Source: Candidatus Obscuribacterales bacterium (GTDB taxonomy: Bacteria; Cyanobacteriota; Vampirovibrionia; Obscuribacterales; Obscuribacteraceae). From it: 64,000 bases of DNA. Positions 1 through 8,376 of this stretch are shown in pieces; position 1 is the first letter of the stretch; each line of letters begins with the position of its first letter. A program made the position numbers and the translations under genes. Under the pieces are notes generated by a model. It searched no databases, was not told the DNA's origin, and saw only the letters and a program-made list of their open reading frames with translations. The stretch is taken from positions 372,001 to 436,000 of the forward strand of contig JAIEOQ010000006.1 in assembly GCA_019750335.1 (NCBI GenBank), given 5' to 3'.

Positions 1-1428
1 GGAAAAAACTTTTTTGTTTGTATTTGGTTTTAGCAGGAGCCAAGTACTAATCAAGGCTGCTAAGCCAAGTAGAACTTTCAGTAAGCAGTTAAGCCAAGGC
101 AAAAAAGGAAGCGGATCGATCTGCAGGATAAATACAAAGAGCAAATTGTAGGCGGTAGCGGCAATTAGTTTCGCCCAAGAAACGGCTGTTTGGCGAAGAG
201 AGCTGATTAAGGATAAAGCCAAAATGATGAATAAAGGCATCGCCGTAAAGAAATAACGAGGAATGCCTTCAAATAAGATATAAGTTCCATGGCAGAATAT
301 GCCGAATAAACAGGCGGTGACTACAAATTTTTGTTTGTCTTCAAGAGTGCCTGAGAATAGCTTGGACGTGAAATAAAGCAGTCCGTAAAAGCCGATCAAT
401 AGAAGTAAGCAATGTATAAAAGACTGAATTTTGTAATTCAAGCCAAAAATTTTATAACGGTAATCATTCCATGGTGCTGCCCAAAATCGAGCTGATTTGC
501 GTAACAGTAAATTGACTGCGTCGGGCGGGTTTTTCCCAAGCAAACTGCTGGCTACCTGCACAGCTGAAGAGTCGTCCGTATAAAGACTGATCAGCGGATG
601 ATCAGGATAAGTGCCCCAGCCGTCTGTTTCTAAGTTACAGCCACTAACAATGTTGTATACCGGTCGGCGCGAAGGTAACAAGTGAATTGTTCCGGTAGCG
701 TATTTTGTGAATAAAAGCCAAGGAGCCAGAGTTAAAAACAAGCCGAAGCATAGGGGGAAAATCATTGCGAGGCGTTGCTTGTTTTTGCGCTGCATAATTT
801 GAGCGCTGAGGTTCAACAAAACTATAGCCGGGAGCAAAGCCGGTTTCAGTAAGAGCAGGAGTCCGCTTATGCTGCCTGTGGACACTGCTAAAAAAGTACG
901 CCAACCGATTTTTTGTGCCGAAAAAAATTGGTAGAGCAGATAGATTAAAGCAAGAAACAAAGTTACGGCTAAGGGCTCAGTCAGAAACGAATTTGTCGCA
1001 ACTATTGCCGATGGGTAAAGGGCCCATAATAAGCCGGCGGTAATTCCGGCATATTTATTTTTTGAGAGTCCGATTGTAATCAAGCAAGTGAGAGCGGCTG
1101 CCAGACCGTGAAATAGACATTGCATGATCACCAAAGTGAATGCTGCCGCCGATTCCGGAGTTTGACCGGCAAGGGCAAAAGCGACGGAGCCAGCTGAAGG
1201 TAAAATCGGTCCATCAAGAAGCAGGGCGTTAGCCAATACGGCAGCCGTATTTTCGGTAGTTGTGCCGGCGTAGTACTGCCCGATGGTTGCAGTTAAACAG
1301 CGACATGACTCGAGATAATGACCCGAGTCGTAATAAAGCGTTGAACGCGGGGCAACGTTATAAGGGCTTTGCCAGAGAGCCGTGACCAGGCCGACGACAA
1401 AACAAAATATGGCAACAAGGGCGGGCAA
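1..1428 (-). CDS. GT-C type membrane glycosyltransferase, partial (3' end beyond window)
   Basis: The minus-strand frame is open from a TTG at 1428 to position 1 with no stop. The protein begins MPALVAIFCFVVGLVTALW, a membrane segment, followed by a first outer loop with YYDSGHYLES. An acidic first loop is where GT-C (PMT/ArnT-like) enzymes keep a catalytic acid. Many hydrophobic segments follow. The TTG lies three bases after the stop of the rmlC-like gene, so it is the last visible gene of the rml operon. It resembles the 909-aa protein at 15799-18528, including a shared feature of the form FWAAPWNDYRY / LWSGAWNDYQY. There is no in-frame ATG near the 5' end, which makes the gene easy to miss. 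Inference: it transfers a sugar from a polyprenyl carrier on the outer membrane face. Substrate unknown. Confidence 0.75.
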   Translation of the reverse strand, partial: MPALVAIFCFVVGLVTALWQSPYNVAPRSTLYYDSGHYLESCRCLTATIGQYYAGTTTENTAAVLANALLLDGPILPSAGSVAFALAGQTPESAAAFTLVIMQCLFHGLAAALTCLITIGLSKNKYAGITAGLLWALYPSAIVATNSFLTEPLAVTLFLALIYLLYQFFSAQKIGWRTFLAVSTGSISGLLLLLKPALLPAIVLLNLSAQIMQRKNKQRLAMIFPLCFGLFLTLAPWLLFTKYATGTIHLLPSRRPVYNIVSGCNLETDGWGTYPDHPLISLYTDDSSAVQVASSLLGKNPPDAVNLLLRKSARFWAAPWNDYRYKIFGLNYKIQSFIHCLLLLIGFYGLLYFTSKLFSGTLEDKQKFVVTACLFGIFCHGTYILFEGIPRYFFTAMPLFIILALSLISSLRQTAVSWAKLIAATAYNLLFVFILQIDPLPFLPWLNCLLKVLLGLAALISTWLLLKPNTNKKVFS

Positions 1429-1431
1429 TGA

Positions 1432-1992
1432 TTAGCCTTTTTTGATATCCCAGAAATCAGCGCCGAGCGTATCCCAAGGTAGCCGCTGTTCGTCCGGTTG
1501 TTCTGCATCAAAGCATTGATTGACGAAATAGATCATGTTCGCCGGCTGTTGCCAGACGTTAGCCAGACCATGAGCAACGCCTCTTGGTATATAAAGGATT
1601 TGCGCGCGTCCGGCGCCCATAACAAAACGCATTGTCGCTTTGTAAGTCGGTGAATTTTCGCGAGCATCAAAAAGCCCGATTAACAAACGATCATATGGCA
1701 TGACGAACCAAACATCTTCTTGGTTGTAATGAAGATGGAAGGCTTTAATCGTGCCCGGTACCATTTGTGACCAGGTGCTCTGTTTGACTTTGAATTCAGG
1801 AATGACGGCTAAATTGCCGTTTTCGTCAAAACGGACCACTTCGGCCAGAGCCCCACCGTCATCGACAAAGCTTTGCAGGGCGATGATGCGTACTCCTTCG
1901 ATCGGAGTTTTCTTGCCGTAATCCTGAATGGATATATCATTGCGGAATTCGGCACCGATGGCTGCGGGACTTAAAGGCTTTAACGTGACCAT
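1432..1992 (-). CDS. rmlC: dTDP-4-dehydrorhamnose 3,5-epimerase-like cupin protein
   Basis: A 186-aa protein with the RmlC pattern: GTIKAFHLHYNQEDVWFV in mid-protein, then LYIPRGVAHGL and a C-terminal QRLPWDTLGADFWDI. Family members epimerise C3 and C5 of dTDP-4-keto-6-deoxyglucose, and the His in the H-Y/L-H strand is the expected catalytic base. The usual RGLH is KAFH here, so this is a divergent member and could act on a related dTDP-keto-sugar. It lies downstream of rmlD, with 66 bases between them, in the order A-B-D-C, which supports a role in dTDP-L-rhamnose synthesis. Confidence 0.82.
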   Translation of the reverse strand: MVTLKPLSPAAIGAEFRNDISIQDYGKKTPIEGVRIIALQSFVDDGGALAEVVRFDENGNLAVIPEFKVKQSTWSQMVPGTIKAFHLHYNQEDVWFVMPYDRLLIGLFDARENSPTYKATMRFVMGAGRAQILYIPRGVAHGLANVWQQPANMIYFVNQCFDAEQPDEQRLPWDTLGADFWDIKKG

Positions 1993-2058
1993 ATTAACTA
2001 TTTCTCAAAAGCGGCGCGTTTTATAGCGCGGGGAACGGCTTACACAAGAATTCTACCA

Positions 2059-2916
2059 CTAACTTTTTACTGGTTGTTTGTCCGACTTCATTGACTGGTA
2101 CATGGCCAGCGCTTCTTGCCAAGGTACCATTTCACGCTCAATCGTATGGACAAGAGTAGTCTTATCCAAAACCGAATATTTCGGGCGTGTGGCCGGTCGT
2201 GGCATGTCTTTAGTTTCAATCGGCTCGACTTTCACTTTTAGGTCGGCAACTACGGCTTTGGCGAACTCGTACCAGTTGGTGGTACCACCATCGGTGCCGT
2301 GATACATGCCCCAACGTTGAGTTGTGATTAAGTCGGCAATTGATTCCGAGAGAGTCAAGGTGCAAGTCGGAGAGCCGAATTGATCCGAGACGACGCGCAA
2401 AGGTTTACCGTCAAGAGCCATTTGGCGAATGGTATCGACAAAATTTCGCCCGTGGGGTCCGTACAACCAGCTGGTTCTAACAATATAGAACTTGGAGAGA
2501 TGATGCTGAATAGCCCGTTCTCCGGCAAGCTTTGATTTGCCGTAGATTGAGAGCGGACGGGTGCGATCCCAGGGCTGATATGGTCTGTTTTGTTCGCCGT
2601 CAAAAACATAATCGGTGCTTACATAAAGCATCGGTATGTCTTTTTTGCTGCAAGCGACAGCCATATTTTCCGTACCGTAACCATTAATCAGATAGGCCAG
2701 TTCGGCTTCCGATTCTGCTTGATCCACTTTGGTGTATGCCGCGGCATGAATCACCAATTCTGGTTTTTCAGCTGTAATGGTATCGAGAACTTGAGCATAG
2801 TTAGTTACGTCAAGCTGTTCTTTTGGCAAACCTTTGACGTTATGCTCTCTGGACTCCAGGCAGGAGCTGAGCGCTTTGCCCAACATTCCGCCTGCTCCCG
2901 TAATCAGTATCTTCAT
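2059..2916 (-). CDS. rmlD: dTDP-4-dehydrorhamnose reductase
   Basis: A 285-aa short-chain dehydrogenase of the extended type. The N-terminal Rossmann motif is GAGGMLG (residues 7-13), followed by HAAAYTKVDQAE, YVSTDYVFDG and the catalytic YGKSK (Tyr-x-x-x-Lys). C-terminal GMYHGTDGGTTNWYEFA is typical of RmlD substrate binding. It reduces dTDP-4-dehydro-L-rhamnose to dTDP-L-rhamnose with NAD(P)H in the cytoplasm. Its ATG follows the rmlB stop by 12 bases and has an AAGGG upstream, so the two are co-transcribed. Length is normal for the family. Confidence 0.93.
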   Translation of the reverse strand: MKILITGAGGMLGKALSSCLESREHNVKGLPKEQLDVTNYAQVLDTITAEKPELVIHAAAYTKVDQAESEAELAYLINGYGTENMAVACSKKDIPMLYVSTDYVFDGEQNRPYQPWDRTRPLSIYGKSKLAGERAIQHHLSKFYIVRTSWLYGPHGRNFVDTIRQMALDGKPLRVVSDQFGSPTCTLTLSESIADLITTQRWGMYHGTDGGTTNWYEFAKAVVADLKVKVEPIETKDMPRPATRPKYSVLDKTTLVHTIEREMVPWQEALAMYQSMKSDKQPVKS

Positions 2917-2928
2917 CGTTTTCAGCCC

Positions 2929-3990
2929 TTACTTTGCCAAAGTTCCAGTTTGTGCGGTACCGGGGACGAAAGTGCTGAATTTGGACTTGTCGGCTGTATG
3001 GGAGTGTGATGCCACCATCTCCAACCAATTTTTATTGGAGAGATACCATTGAATGGTTTGATGAATTCCCGATTCAAAAGTATGTACCGGTTTCCAGCCT
3101 AGTTCATTTTGGATTCTGGTGGAGTCGATTGCATAACGACGATCGTGTCCAAGTCTGTCTTCGACATACTTGATCAAGTCTTCGCCTTTATCCAAGGACT
3201 TGAGGATCAGTTTGGTGATATCCAAATTCTTGCGTTCGTTGTTGCCACCGACGTTATAAACTTCCCCAGCTACGCCTTTGTGGAAAGCAAGATCGATAGC
3301 TTGGCAATGATCTTCGACATGGAGCCAATCGCGAACGTTTTGTCCGTCACCATATACTGGTACCGGTTTGTTTTGCAGGGCGTTCATGATGAAGAGCGGA
3401 ATCAATTTTTCCGGATGTTGATAAGGTCCGTAGTTGTTTGAACAACGGGTAATCACAACCGGCATTCCGTAAGTATGGAAGTAAGCGCGGCAGAGCATGT
3501 CGGCGCCGGCTTTACTTGATGAATAAGGGCTGCTCGGGCTCAAAGGAGTTTGTTCGGTGAAATAACCGGTCGGTCCAAGAGAGCCGTATACTTCGTCGGT
3601 TGAAACTTGAACGAAGCGAATCGGGTTTGGGGTTGAGTTGCGGAAAGCTGCTTCCAACAACACTTGTGTGCCAAGAACGTTAGTTTTGACGAAAACATCC
3701 GGATCGGTAATTGAGCGATCAACGTGAGTTTCAGCAGCAACGTTGATGATCCCTGAAATTTTACCGAAGCGTTGTCCGGAGACGATTGACTCGACAAGCT
3801 CTTTATCTTCGATACGTCCTTTGACGAAAGTATAGCGTTTGTCGCCAGCCAGATCGGCCAAGTTTTCTTGGTGTCCGGCGTAAGTTTCAGCATCAAGATT
3901 GACGATGCTGTAGCTTGGATGCTGTTTCAGAATATATCTGATTAGGTTGCTGCCGATGAAACCCAATCCACCCGTTACTAGAACTTGCAT
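2929..3990 (-). CDS. rmlB: dTDP-glucose 4,6-dehydratase
   Basis: A 353-aa extended SDR enzyme. It has GGLGFIGSN at residues 7-15, AAETHVDRSI, the STDEVYG loop that holds the catalytic acid pair of this family (here DE), YSSSKAGAD with the catalytic Tyr and Lys, and RCSNNYGPYQHPEKLIP. It converts dTDP-glucose to dTDP-4-keto-6-deoxyglucose, the second step of rhamnose synthesis. It sits between rmlA upstream (16-base gap) and rmlD downstream. The C-terminus carries a tail of about 20 residues after the usual end, of no recognised function. Confidence 0.95.
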   Translation of the reverse strand: MQVLVTGGLGFIGSNLIRYILKQHPSYSIVNLDAETYAGHQENLADLAGDKRYTFVKGRIEDKELVESIVSGQRFGKISGIINVAAETHVDRSITDPDVFVKTNVLGTQVLLEAAFRNSTPNPIRFVQVSTDEVYGSLGPTGYFTEQTPLSPSSPYSSSKAGADMLCRAYFHTYGMPVVITRCSNNYGPYQHPEKLIPLFIMNALQNKPVPVYGDGQNVRDWLHVEDHCQAIDLAFHKGVAGEVYNVGGNNERKNLDITKLILKSLDKGEDLIKYVEDRLGHDRRYAIDSTRIQNELGWKPVHTFESGIHQTIQWYLSNKNWLEMVASHSHTADKSKFSTFVPGTAQTGTLAK

Positions 3991-4006
3991 TTATTTCTAC
4001 CCTCGT

Positions 4007-5080
4007 CTAGACAACTTCTACTTTACTGTCGTCACCTAACATTAGTTTGTAGGCAACTGGCTTGCTATGGCTACGTGTCAACTCAACATTGACACCGATA
4101 AGACTGTCGATAATCCGTCCATTGAAATCATGGATTCGGCAATTCTCCCGCAAGATGCTGTGCTCAAGTTCAGCGTGGCTTACTTGAGCGTTGTCACCGA
4201 CGGAAGTGAAAGGACCGATATAACTGTCGCTGATAACGCAGTTGCTACCGATTACGGCCGGACCGCGCACGGTGCAATCTTTTAAGACAGTACCTTCGCC
4301 GATGTGTACCCGACCGGAAACAACGCTATTACCTTCGAGTTTGCCTTTGTGTACGAACTCGACCATTTCGTCGAGAACGACACGATTGGCTTCGAGCATG
4401 TCGTCTTTCTTTCCGGTATCAAGCCACCAGCTAGTTAAAGTGTGGCTAGCGACGTGTTTCTTATTGTCAATCATGCGCTGGATAGCGTCAGTGATTTCCA
4501 ATTCGCCGCGGCGGCTAGGCTTGATTTCGTCAATTGCTTGATGAATCTGCTTAGTGAAAAGATAGACACCGACAAGGGCTAAATTGGATTTCGGTTTAGC
4601 CGGCTTTTCTTCCAGACAAAGAATACGTCCGTCGCCGTTCAAGGCGGCAACACCGAATGAACTAGGGTTGGCTACTTCTTTCAAAAGGATGAAAGCATCA
4701 GCATTGGTTTTTTCAAAACGATCAACAAGCGGTTTGACACCGTCTTTAATCAGGTTGTCGCCCAAGTACATGACAAAAGTTGAATCACCGAGAAAGCCGC
4801 GGGCAGTTTTAACGGCGTGAGCAAGACCTTTTGGTTCGTCTTGCAAGATATACTCAATTTTGATTCCCCAACGCGAGCCGTCGCCGACAATTTCGCGAAC
4901 GTCGTTACCGGTTTCCGGGCTGATAATGATGCCGATTTCGTTGATGCCGGCATCTTTGATTGCTTCGACCGCATAGAACAAGATTGGTTTGTTGGCTACC
5001 GGCAGCAGCTGTTTTGCGGCTGTATGAGTAATCGGTCTCATACGAGTGCCTTTGCCGCCGCTTAGAATCAGTCCTTTCAT
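4007..5080 (-). CDS. rmlA: glucose-1-phosphate thymidylyltransferase, long form with beta-helix domain
   Basis: A 357-aa nucleotidyltransferase starting MKGLILSGGKGTRMRP, the nucleotide-binding loop, with MYLGDNLIKDG (metal-binding Asp) and LEEKPAKPKSNLALVGVYLF. Residues from about 240 form hexapeptide-type repeats (GNSVVSGRVHIGEGTVLKDC and onward), a left-handed beta-helix. This long form is the type seen in archaea and in antibiotic-sugar clusters rather than the short enterobacterial RmlA. It makes dTDP-glucose from glucose-1-phosphate and dTTP. AAGGA six bases before the ATG is a good ribosome binding site. It lies between the priming transferase and rmlB. Confidence 0.92.
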   Translation of the reverse strand: MKGLILSGGKGTRMRPITHTAAKQLLPVANKPILFYAVEAIKDAGINEIGIIISPETGNDVREIVGDGSRWGIKIEYILQDEPKGLAHAVKTARGFLGDSTFVMYLGDNLIKDGVKPLVDRFEKTNADAFILLKEVANPSSFGVAALNGDGRILCLEEKPAKPKSNLALVGVYLFTKQIHQAIDEIKPSRRGELEITDAIQRMIDNKKHVASHTLTSWWLDTGKKDDMLEANRVVLDEMVEFVHKGKLEGNSVVSGRVHIGEGTVLKDCTVRGPAVIGSNCVISDSYIGPFTSVGDNAQVSHAELEHSILRENCRIHDFNGRIIDSLIGVNVELTRSHSKPVAYKLMLGDDSKVEVV

Positions 5081-5108
5081 TGCTCTTCCTTAGTTTAGAG
5101 ATGCGAAA

Positions 5109-5771
5109 TTAAAATGCACCACGTCTGGTGATAACCGTTTTTACTGTCATGAATATGATTTGCCAATCAAGCGTATAGGTCCAATGTGTGCAATACCATT
5201 TATCCATTTCCACTTTGGTTTGATCGGGCAACTCATCGCGTCCATTGACTTGAGCCCAACCGGTAATGCCAGGCAGAAAATTCAATACGCCAGCCTTTTG
5301 CCGTAGCTCGGTCAATTCCGTCTGATTATACAAGGCTGGTCTGGGTCCGACGATTGTCATCTCGTCCTTAAGTACGTTGAATATTTGAGGCAGTTCATCA
5401 AGGCTGGTTTTACGTAAAAAGCCGCCGACCGGAGTAATGGCGCTTTGCATGTTTTGCATGAGATTAGTGGCCAAGTTTGGTGTGCCCTGTCTCATGGTGC
5501 GGAATTTGTAGATATCGAAGAGCTTTCCTTGGCGTCCGACACGTTTTTGCTTAAAGATCACAGGCCCAGGTGAATCAATCTTAATGCAGATTGCAATCAG
5601 TAACATAAGAGGCAGAAAAAGTAAGGTTGTCGGAAGGCACAAAGCTATGTCAGTAAGGCGTTTATATATTCTTCCGCTCGATGAAAGTGATGGTAGAGTC
5701 TGCCTTTCCGGGCAGAGAGCCAAATGGTTCGAATTTTCTTTGGGGTTCGACACTTTAAGCGGGCCTAACAT
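5109..5771 (-). CDS. polyprenyl-phosphate sugar-1-phosphate transferase (priming glycosyltransferase)
   Basis: A 220-aa bacterial sugar transferase of the WbaP/PglC superfamily. It has KRLTDIALCLPTT leading into one hydrophobic re-entrant or membrane helix (about 40-66), then KIDSPGPVIFKQKRVGR, YKFRTMR, SLDELPQIFNVLKDEM, VGPRPAL and PGITGWAQVNGRDEL, all hallmarks of the family. It would load the first sugar phosphate onto undecaprenyl phosphate at the inner membrane face. It is the first gene of the rml operon, with AGGA before its ATG, so it probably starts the glycan whose rhamnose is made by the genes behind it. The donor sugar cannot be told from sequence. Confidence 0.9.
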   Translation of the reverse strand: MLGPLKVSNPKENSNHLALCPERQTLPSLSSSGRIYKRLTDIALCLPTTLLFLPLMLLIAICIKIDSPGPVIFKQKRVGRQGKLFDIYKFRTMRQGTPNLATNLMQNMQSAITPVGGFLRKTSLDELPQIFNVLKDEMTIVGPRPALYNQTELTELRQKAGVLNFLPGITGWAQVNGRDELPDQTKVEMDKWYCTHWTYTLDWQIIFMTVKTVITRRGAF

Positions 5772-5859
5772 GCTTTCCTGGCAAATCGTACAGCCGGTCA
5801 GGATAGCATGAGATGCAAAGAATTATCTGAGACGGACTTCTTCTTTGATCAGACGGTTA

Positions 5860-5865
5860 TATAAT
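5860..5865 (+). promoter_or_regulatory. Predicted -10 element of the GT2/GT-C gene
   Basis: A perfect TATAAT lies in the 109-base gap between the divergent rml operon and the fusion glycosyltransferase. No convincing -35 box is present at the right spacing. Initiation 6-8 bases downstream would leave a leader of about 10 bases to the GTG at 5881 or 25 to the ATG at 5896, which favours the ATG. Confidence 0.4.
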
Positions 5866-5880
5866 TGATGGATAAAATCG

Positions 5881-8376
5881 GTGACCGGTTGTCACATGAC
5901 TGCTGGTGAAAGTGTTCGGATTGTGCGCCTTTCTGTAATTATCGTCAGCTGGAACGTCGCCGGTCTTTTGCGACGTTGTCTTGAGACACTCAAAGAAGAT
6001 TTACGCGGTATTGATGCCGAAGTTTTTGTTGTCGACAACGATTCTGCCGATCAATCGGTCGCGATGGTTAGCTCCGAGCATCCTTGGGTGCGCCTGATTG
6101 CCAACGACAGCAATCGTGGTTTTGCCGCGGCTAATAATCAAGCGCTTGCTCAATCAAGCGGCGAATTTGTGCTTCTATTGAATCCGGATACTGAAGTGCG
6201 ACCCGGTGCAATTCCAACCTTGTTGCATTTTTTGGAGGAGCACGAGCGGGCAGCTGTGGTGGCACCGCAGCTGATCAATACTGATGGCAGTGTACAAAGA
6301 TCATGCCGAGCCTTCCCTACTTTTGCCGGTATGCTTTTTGAATTGCTGGGATTGAGCAAGTTGTTTCCGAACAATGAAAAATTCGGGCATTACAAAATGC
6401 TTGATTTCGATCATTTACATGAACGTGAAGTTGATCAACCGGAAGGCGCTTGTTTGATGATGCGCCGCTCGGTAATTGATCAGGTTGGTACGCTGGACGA
6501 AGGTTTTTTCATGCTTTTTGAAGAGGTTGATTGGTGCTACCGCATCAAAGAAGCCGGTTGGCAGATCTGGTTTGCACCGCAAGCCCAAGTCGTTCATCAT
6601 TACGGTCAATCGATCAAGCAAGTAAAAGCAAAAATGATTCTTTCTTCTCATCGCGGGCTTTACCGCTTTTGGAGCAAGCATTATTGCGGTAATCGTACTT
6701 ATCTTTCTGGTCCGGTTTATCTCGGGTTGATGCTTTTAGCTTATTTCCGGATTTTCACTCATAGTTTACGGCGAGCAACCGGTGGTATGGGCATTGTCAC
6801 TTTAGTTGCCTGCTCGCTTTTTCCTTTGTTTTTAGCTTTGTGGTTTGCTTTCGATCATAGCTGGCCTTTTTGGGACGCTGCGGATCATGTGCGGGTTGAA
6901 TTTCGTTATGCCGAAATGTTGCGTCATCTGAAACTTTTCAGCTGGCCCTGGTGGCATGAATTTTTGACGATCAATTATTGTTATCCGCAAACAGTGCATA
7001 TTTTTGATGGCGTAATTAAAGCGCTGCTCGGACCGGCTCGCTGGGTGGATTCACTGACTTTAGTTTGCTTTTCGCTTATTCTTAGTTTTTCAGTTTTTGG
7101 CTTAGGCAAAATATTGCTGAAAGATCACAAAGCAGCAATTTTGTCGGTTGTTTTGATCAATTGTTATCCGCTGGTGGCTAGCTTGAGCCATCTTAAGCTG
7201 CTTGATTTTCCCCATTTAGCTTTGTTTTGTCTTGGTTTGCTCAGTCTGATTTTTTGGCGCGAGAAGCCGACTTGGAAGCGTGCTCTGCTTTGCGGTGCTG
7301 GTTTAGGTATTGCTTGTACAAGCAAACAAGGGGCTTCTTTCTTCTTGGTTGGTCCTTCTTTATGGTTTTTGTATGAAAAGCTTCGACAAAAACGAATGAA
7401 TGAAGCTTTGCAGCTAGTATGCGCCGGAGCAATTGTCGTACTTTTTCTTGCTGTTTGGTTCGTTTTTAATTGGGGCGACATTCATGCATATATGTCGCGA
7501 AATAGTGGCTTAATCGGTCAGCGCACTATGTCTACTGCTTTCGTTCCAAACTTTCTTGGTTATGTGCTTCCTTTTCCGGCTTTGCTTGGCTGGCCTTTAA
7601 TGATCTTATTTGCTGTATCCCTGGTTAGCGCTAAAAAGGATATTTGGCTCAAACTGGCACCGGTTGTTGTTACTTTTGTCGTCGGTTTACTTTGTATGAG
7701 TGCTTTGCCGTTTCAGCTGCCAGAATGCAGATACATAGTCCCTTGTATGCTTTTACCGGCCATGCTTTCAGCTTGGCAAATCAGTTCTTTCATAAATAAC
7801 AAACAAGCGATATTAAAGACCTTGTCATTGCTTTTGTTAAGCGGCGGTATATTGCAGTTTTTTGTGATGAATTACTGTCCTTATCCGATTCCCGCTCCGC
7901 AATGGCTTACACATAGTTTGATCGGAGCTCAAGGTGAAAAACGTGGTGCACTTGAACCTTCGTATAATCCGACTCCGGCAGGAGATCCTTACGCTCAAGA
8001 ATGGATTGTCGAGCAGTGCACCAAAGCTGCCGGCAATCGTGTTTGTTGGTTGAACATGTTGCCGAGTACGCCGGAGCTTAGTGTTCATACCTTAGAAATT
8101 GTCGCTCGTTATCAGGACAGCAACTTACGTCCAACCACGGTTCGTTTATGGACGCCGGTCGGTGATCGGATTGATTTCAATCAGCAAGCTTTAGCTAATT
8201 TTGATTTCTTTATGTTCAAAAGCGGAGCGCAAGGTTTGCATTTTGACGGCGATCAATCCACGGCTAATTACGAGCATATTGAAAAATGGGTGAAAGAAGG
8301 GGGAGCTTACGAGCTTTTAGCCCAACGTAAAATTGCTGACGGCAGTGAAATTACAATCTATCGCAAAAAAGTTTAG
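5881..8376 (+). CDS. Two-domain glycosyltransferase: GT2 domain fused to GT-C type membrane domain
   Basis: An 831-aa protein from GTG 5881, or 826 aa from ATG 5896, which is at least as likely because of the -10 position. Residues about 15-290 are a GT2 (GT-A fold) domain of the rhamnosyltransferase type: SVIIVSWN, VDNDSAD at 51-57, LLNPDTEVRPG near 103, EGACLMMRRSVID and FEEVDWCYRIKEAGW. From about 300 there are many membrane helices with an acidic first loop, FWDAADHVR (Asp333, Asp336), as in ArnT/PMT-like GT-C enzymes, and a soluble tail of about 140 residues. One chain may thus add one sugar in the cytoplasm and another outside. It is divergent from the rml operon, and its TAG interlocks with the stop of the next, convergent gene. 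Confidence 0.85.
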   Translation: MTGCHMTAGESVRIVRLSVIIVSWNVAGLLRRCLETLKEDLRGIDAEVFVVDNDSADQSVAMVSSEHPWVRLIANDSNRGFAAANNQALAQSSGEFVLLLNPDTEVRPGAIPTLLHFLEEHERAAVVAPQLINTDGSVQRSCRAFPTFAGMLFELLGLSKLFPNNEKFGHYKMLDFDHLHEREVDQPEGACLMMRRSVIDQVGTLDEGFFMLFEEVDWCYRIKEAGWQIWFAPQAQVVHHYGQSIKQVKAKMILSSHRGLYRFWSKHYCGNRTYLSGPVYLGLMLLAYFRIFTHSLRRATGGMGIVTLVACSLFPLFLALWFAFDHSWPFWDAADHVRVEFRYAEMLRHLKLFSWPWWHEFLTINYCYPQTVHIFDGVIKALLGPARWVDSLTLVCFSLILSFSVFGLGKILLKDHKAAILSVVLINCYPLVASLSHLKLLDFPHLALFCLGLLSLIFWREKPTWKRALLCGAGLGIACTSKQGASFFLVGPSLWFLYEKLRQKRMNEALQLVCAGAIVVLFLAVWFVFNWGDIHAYMSRNSGLIGQRTMSTAFVPNFLGYVLPFPALLGWPLMILFAVSLVSAKKDIWLKLAPVVVTFVVGLLCMSALPFQLPECRYIVPCMLLPAMLSAWQISSFINNKQAILKTLSLLLLSGGILQFFVMNYCPYPIPAPQWLTHSLIGAQGEKRGALEPSYNPTPAGDPYAQEWIVEQCTKAAGNRVCWLNMLPSTPELSVHTLEIVARYQDSNLRPTTVRLWTPVGDRIDFNQQALANFDFFMFKSGAQGLHFDGDQSTANYEHIEKWVKEGGAYELLAQRKIADGSEITIYRKKV

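Noticed and set aside
2590..3009. 139-codon plus-strand open frame over rmlD and rmlB
   Set aside because: It is antisense to two firmly identified enzymes and spans their junction.
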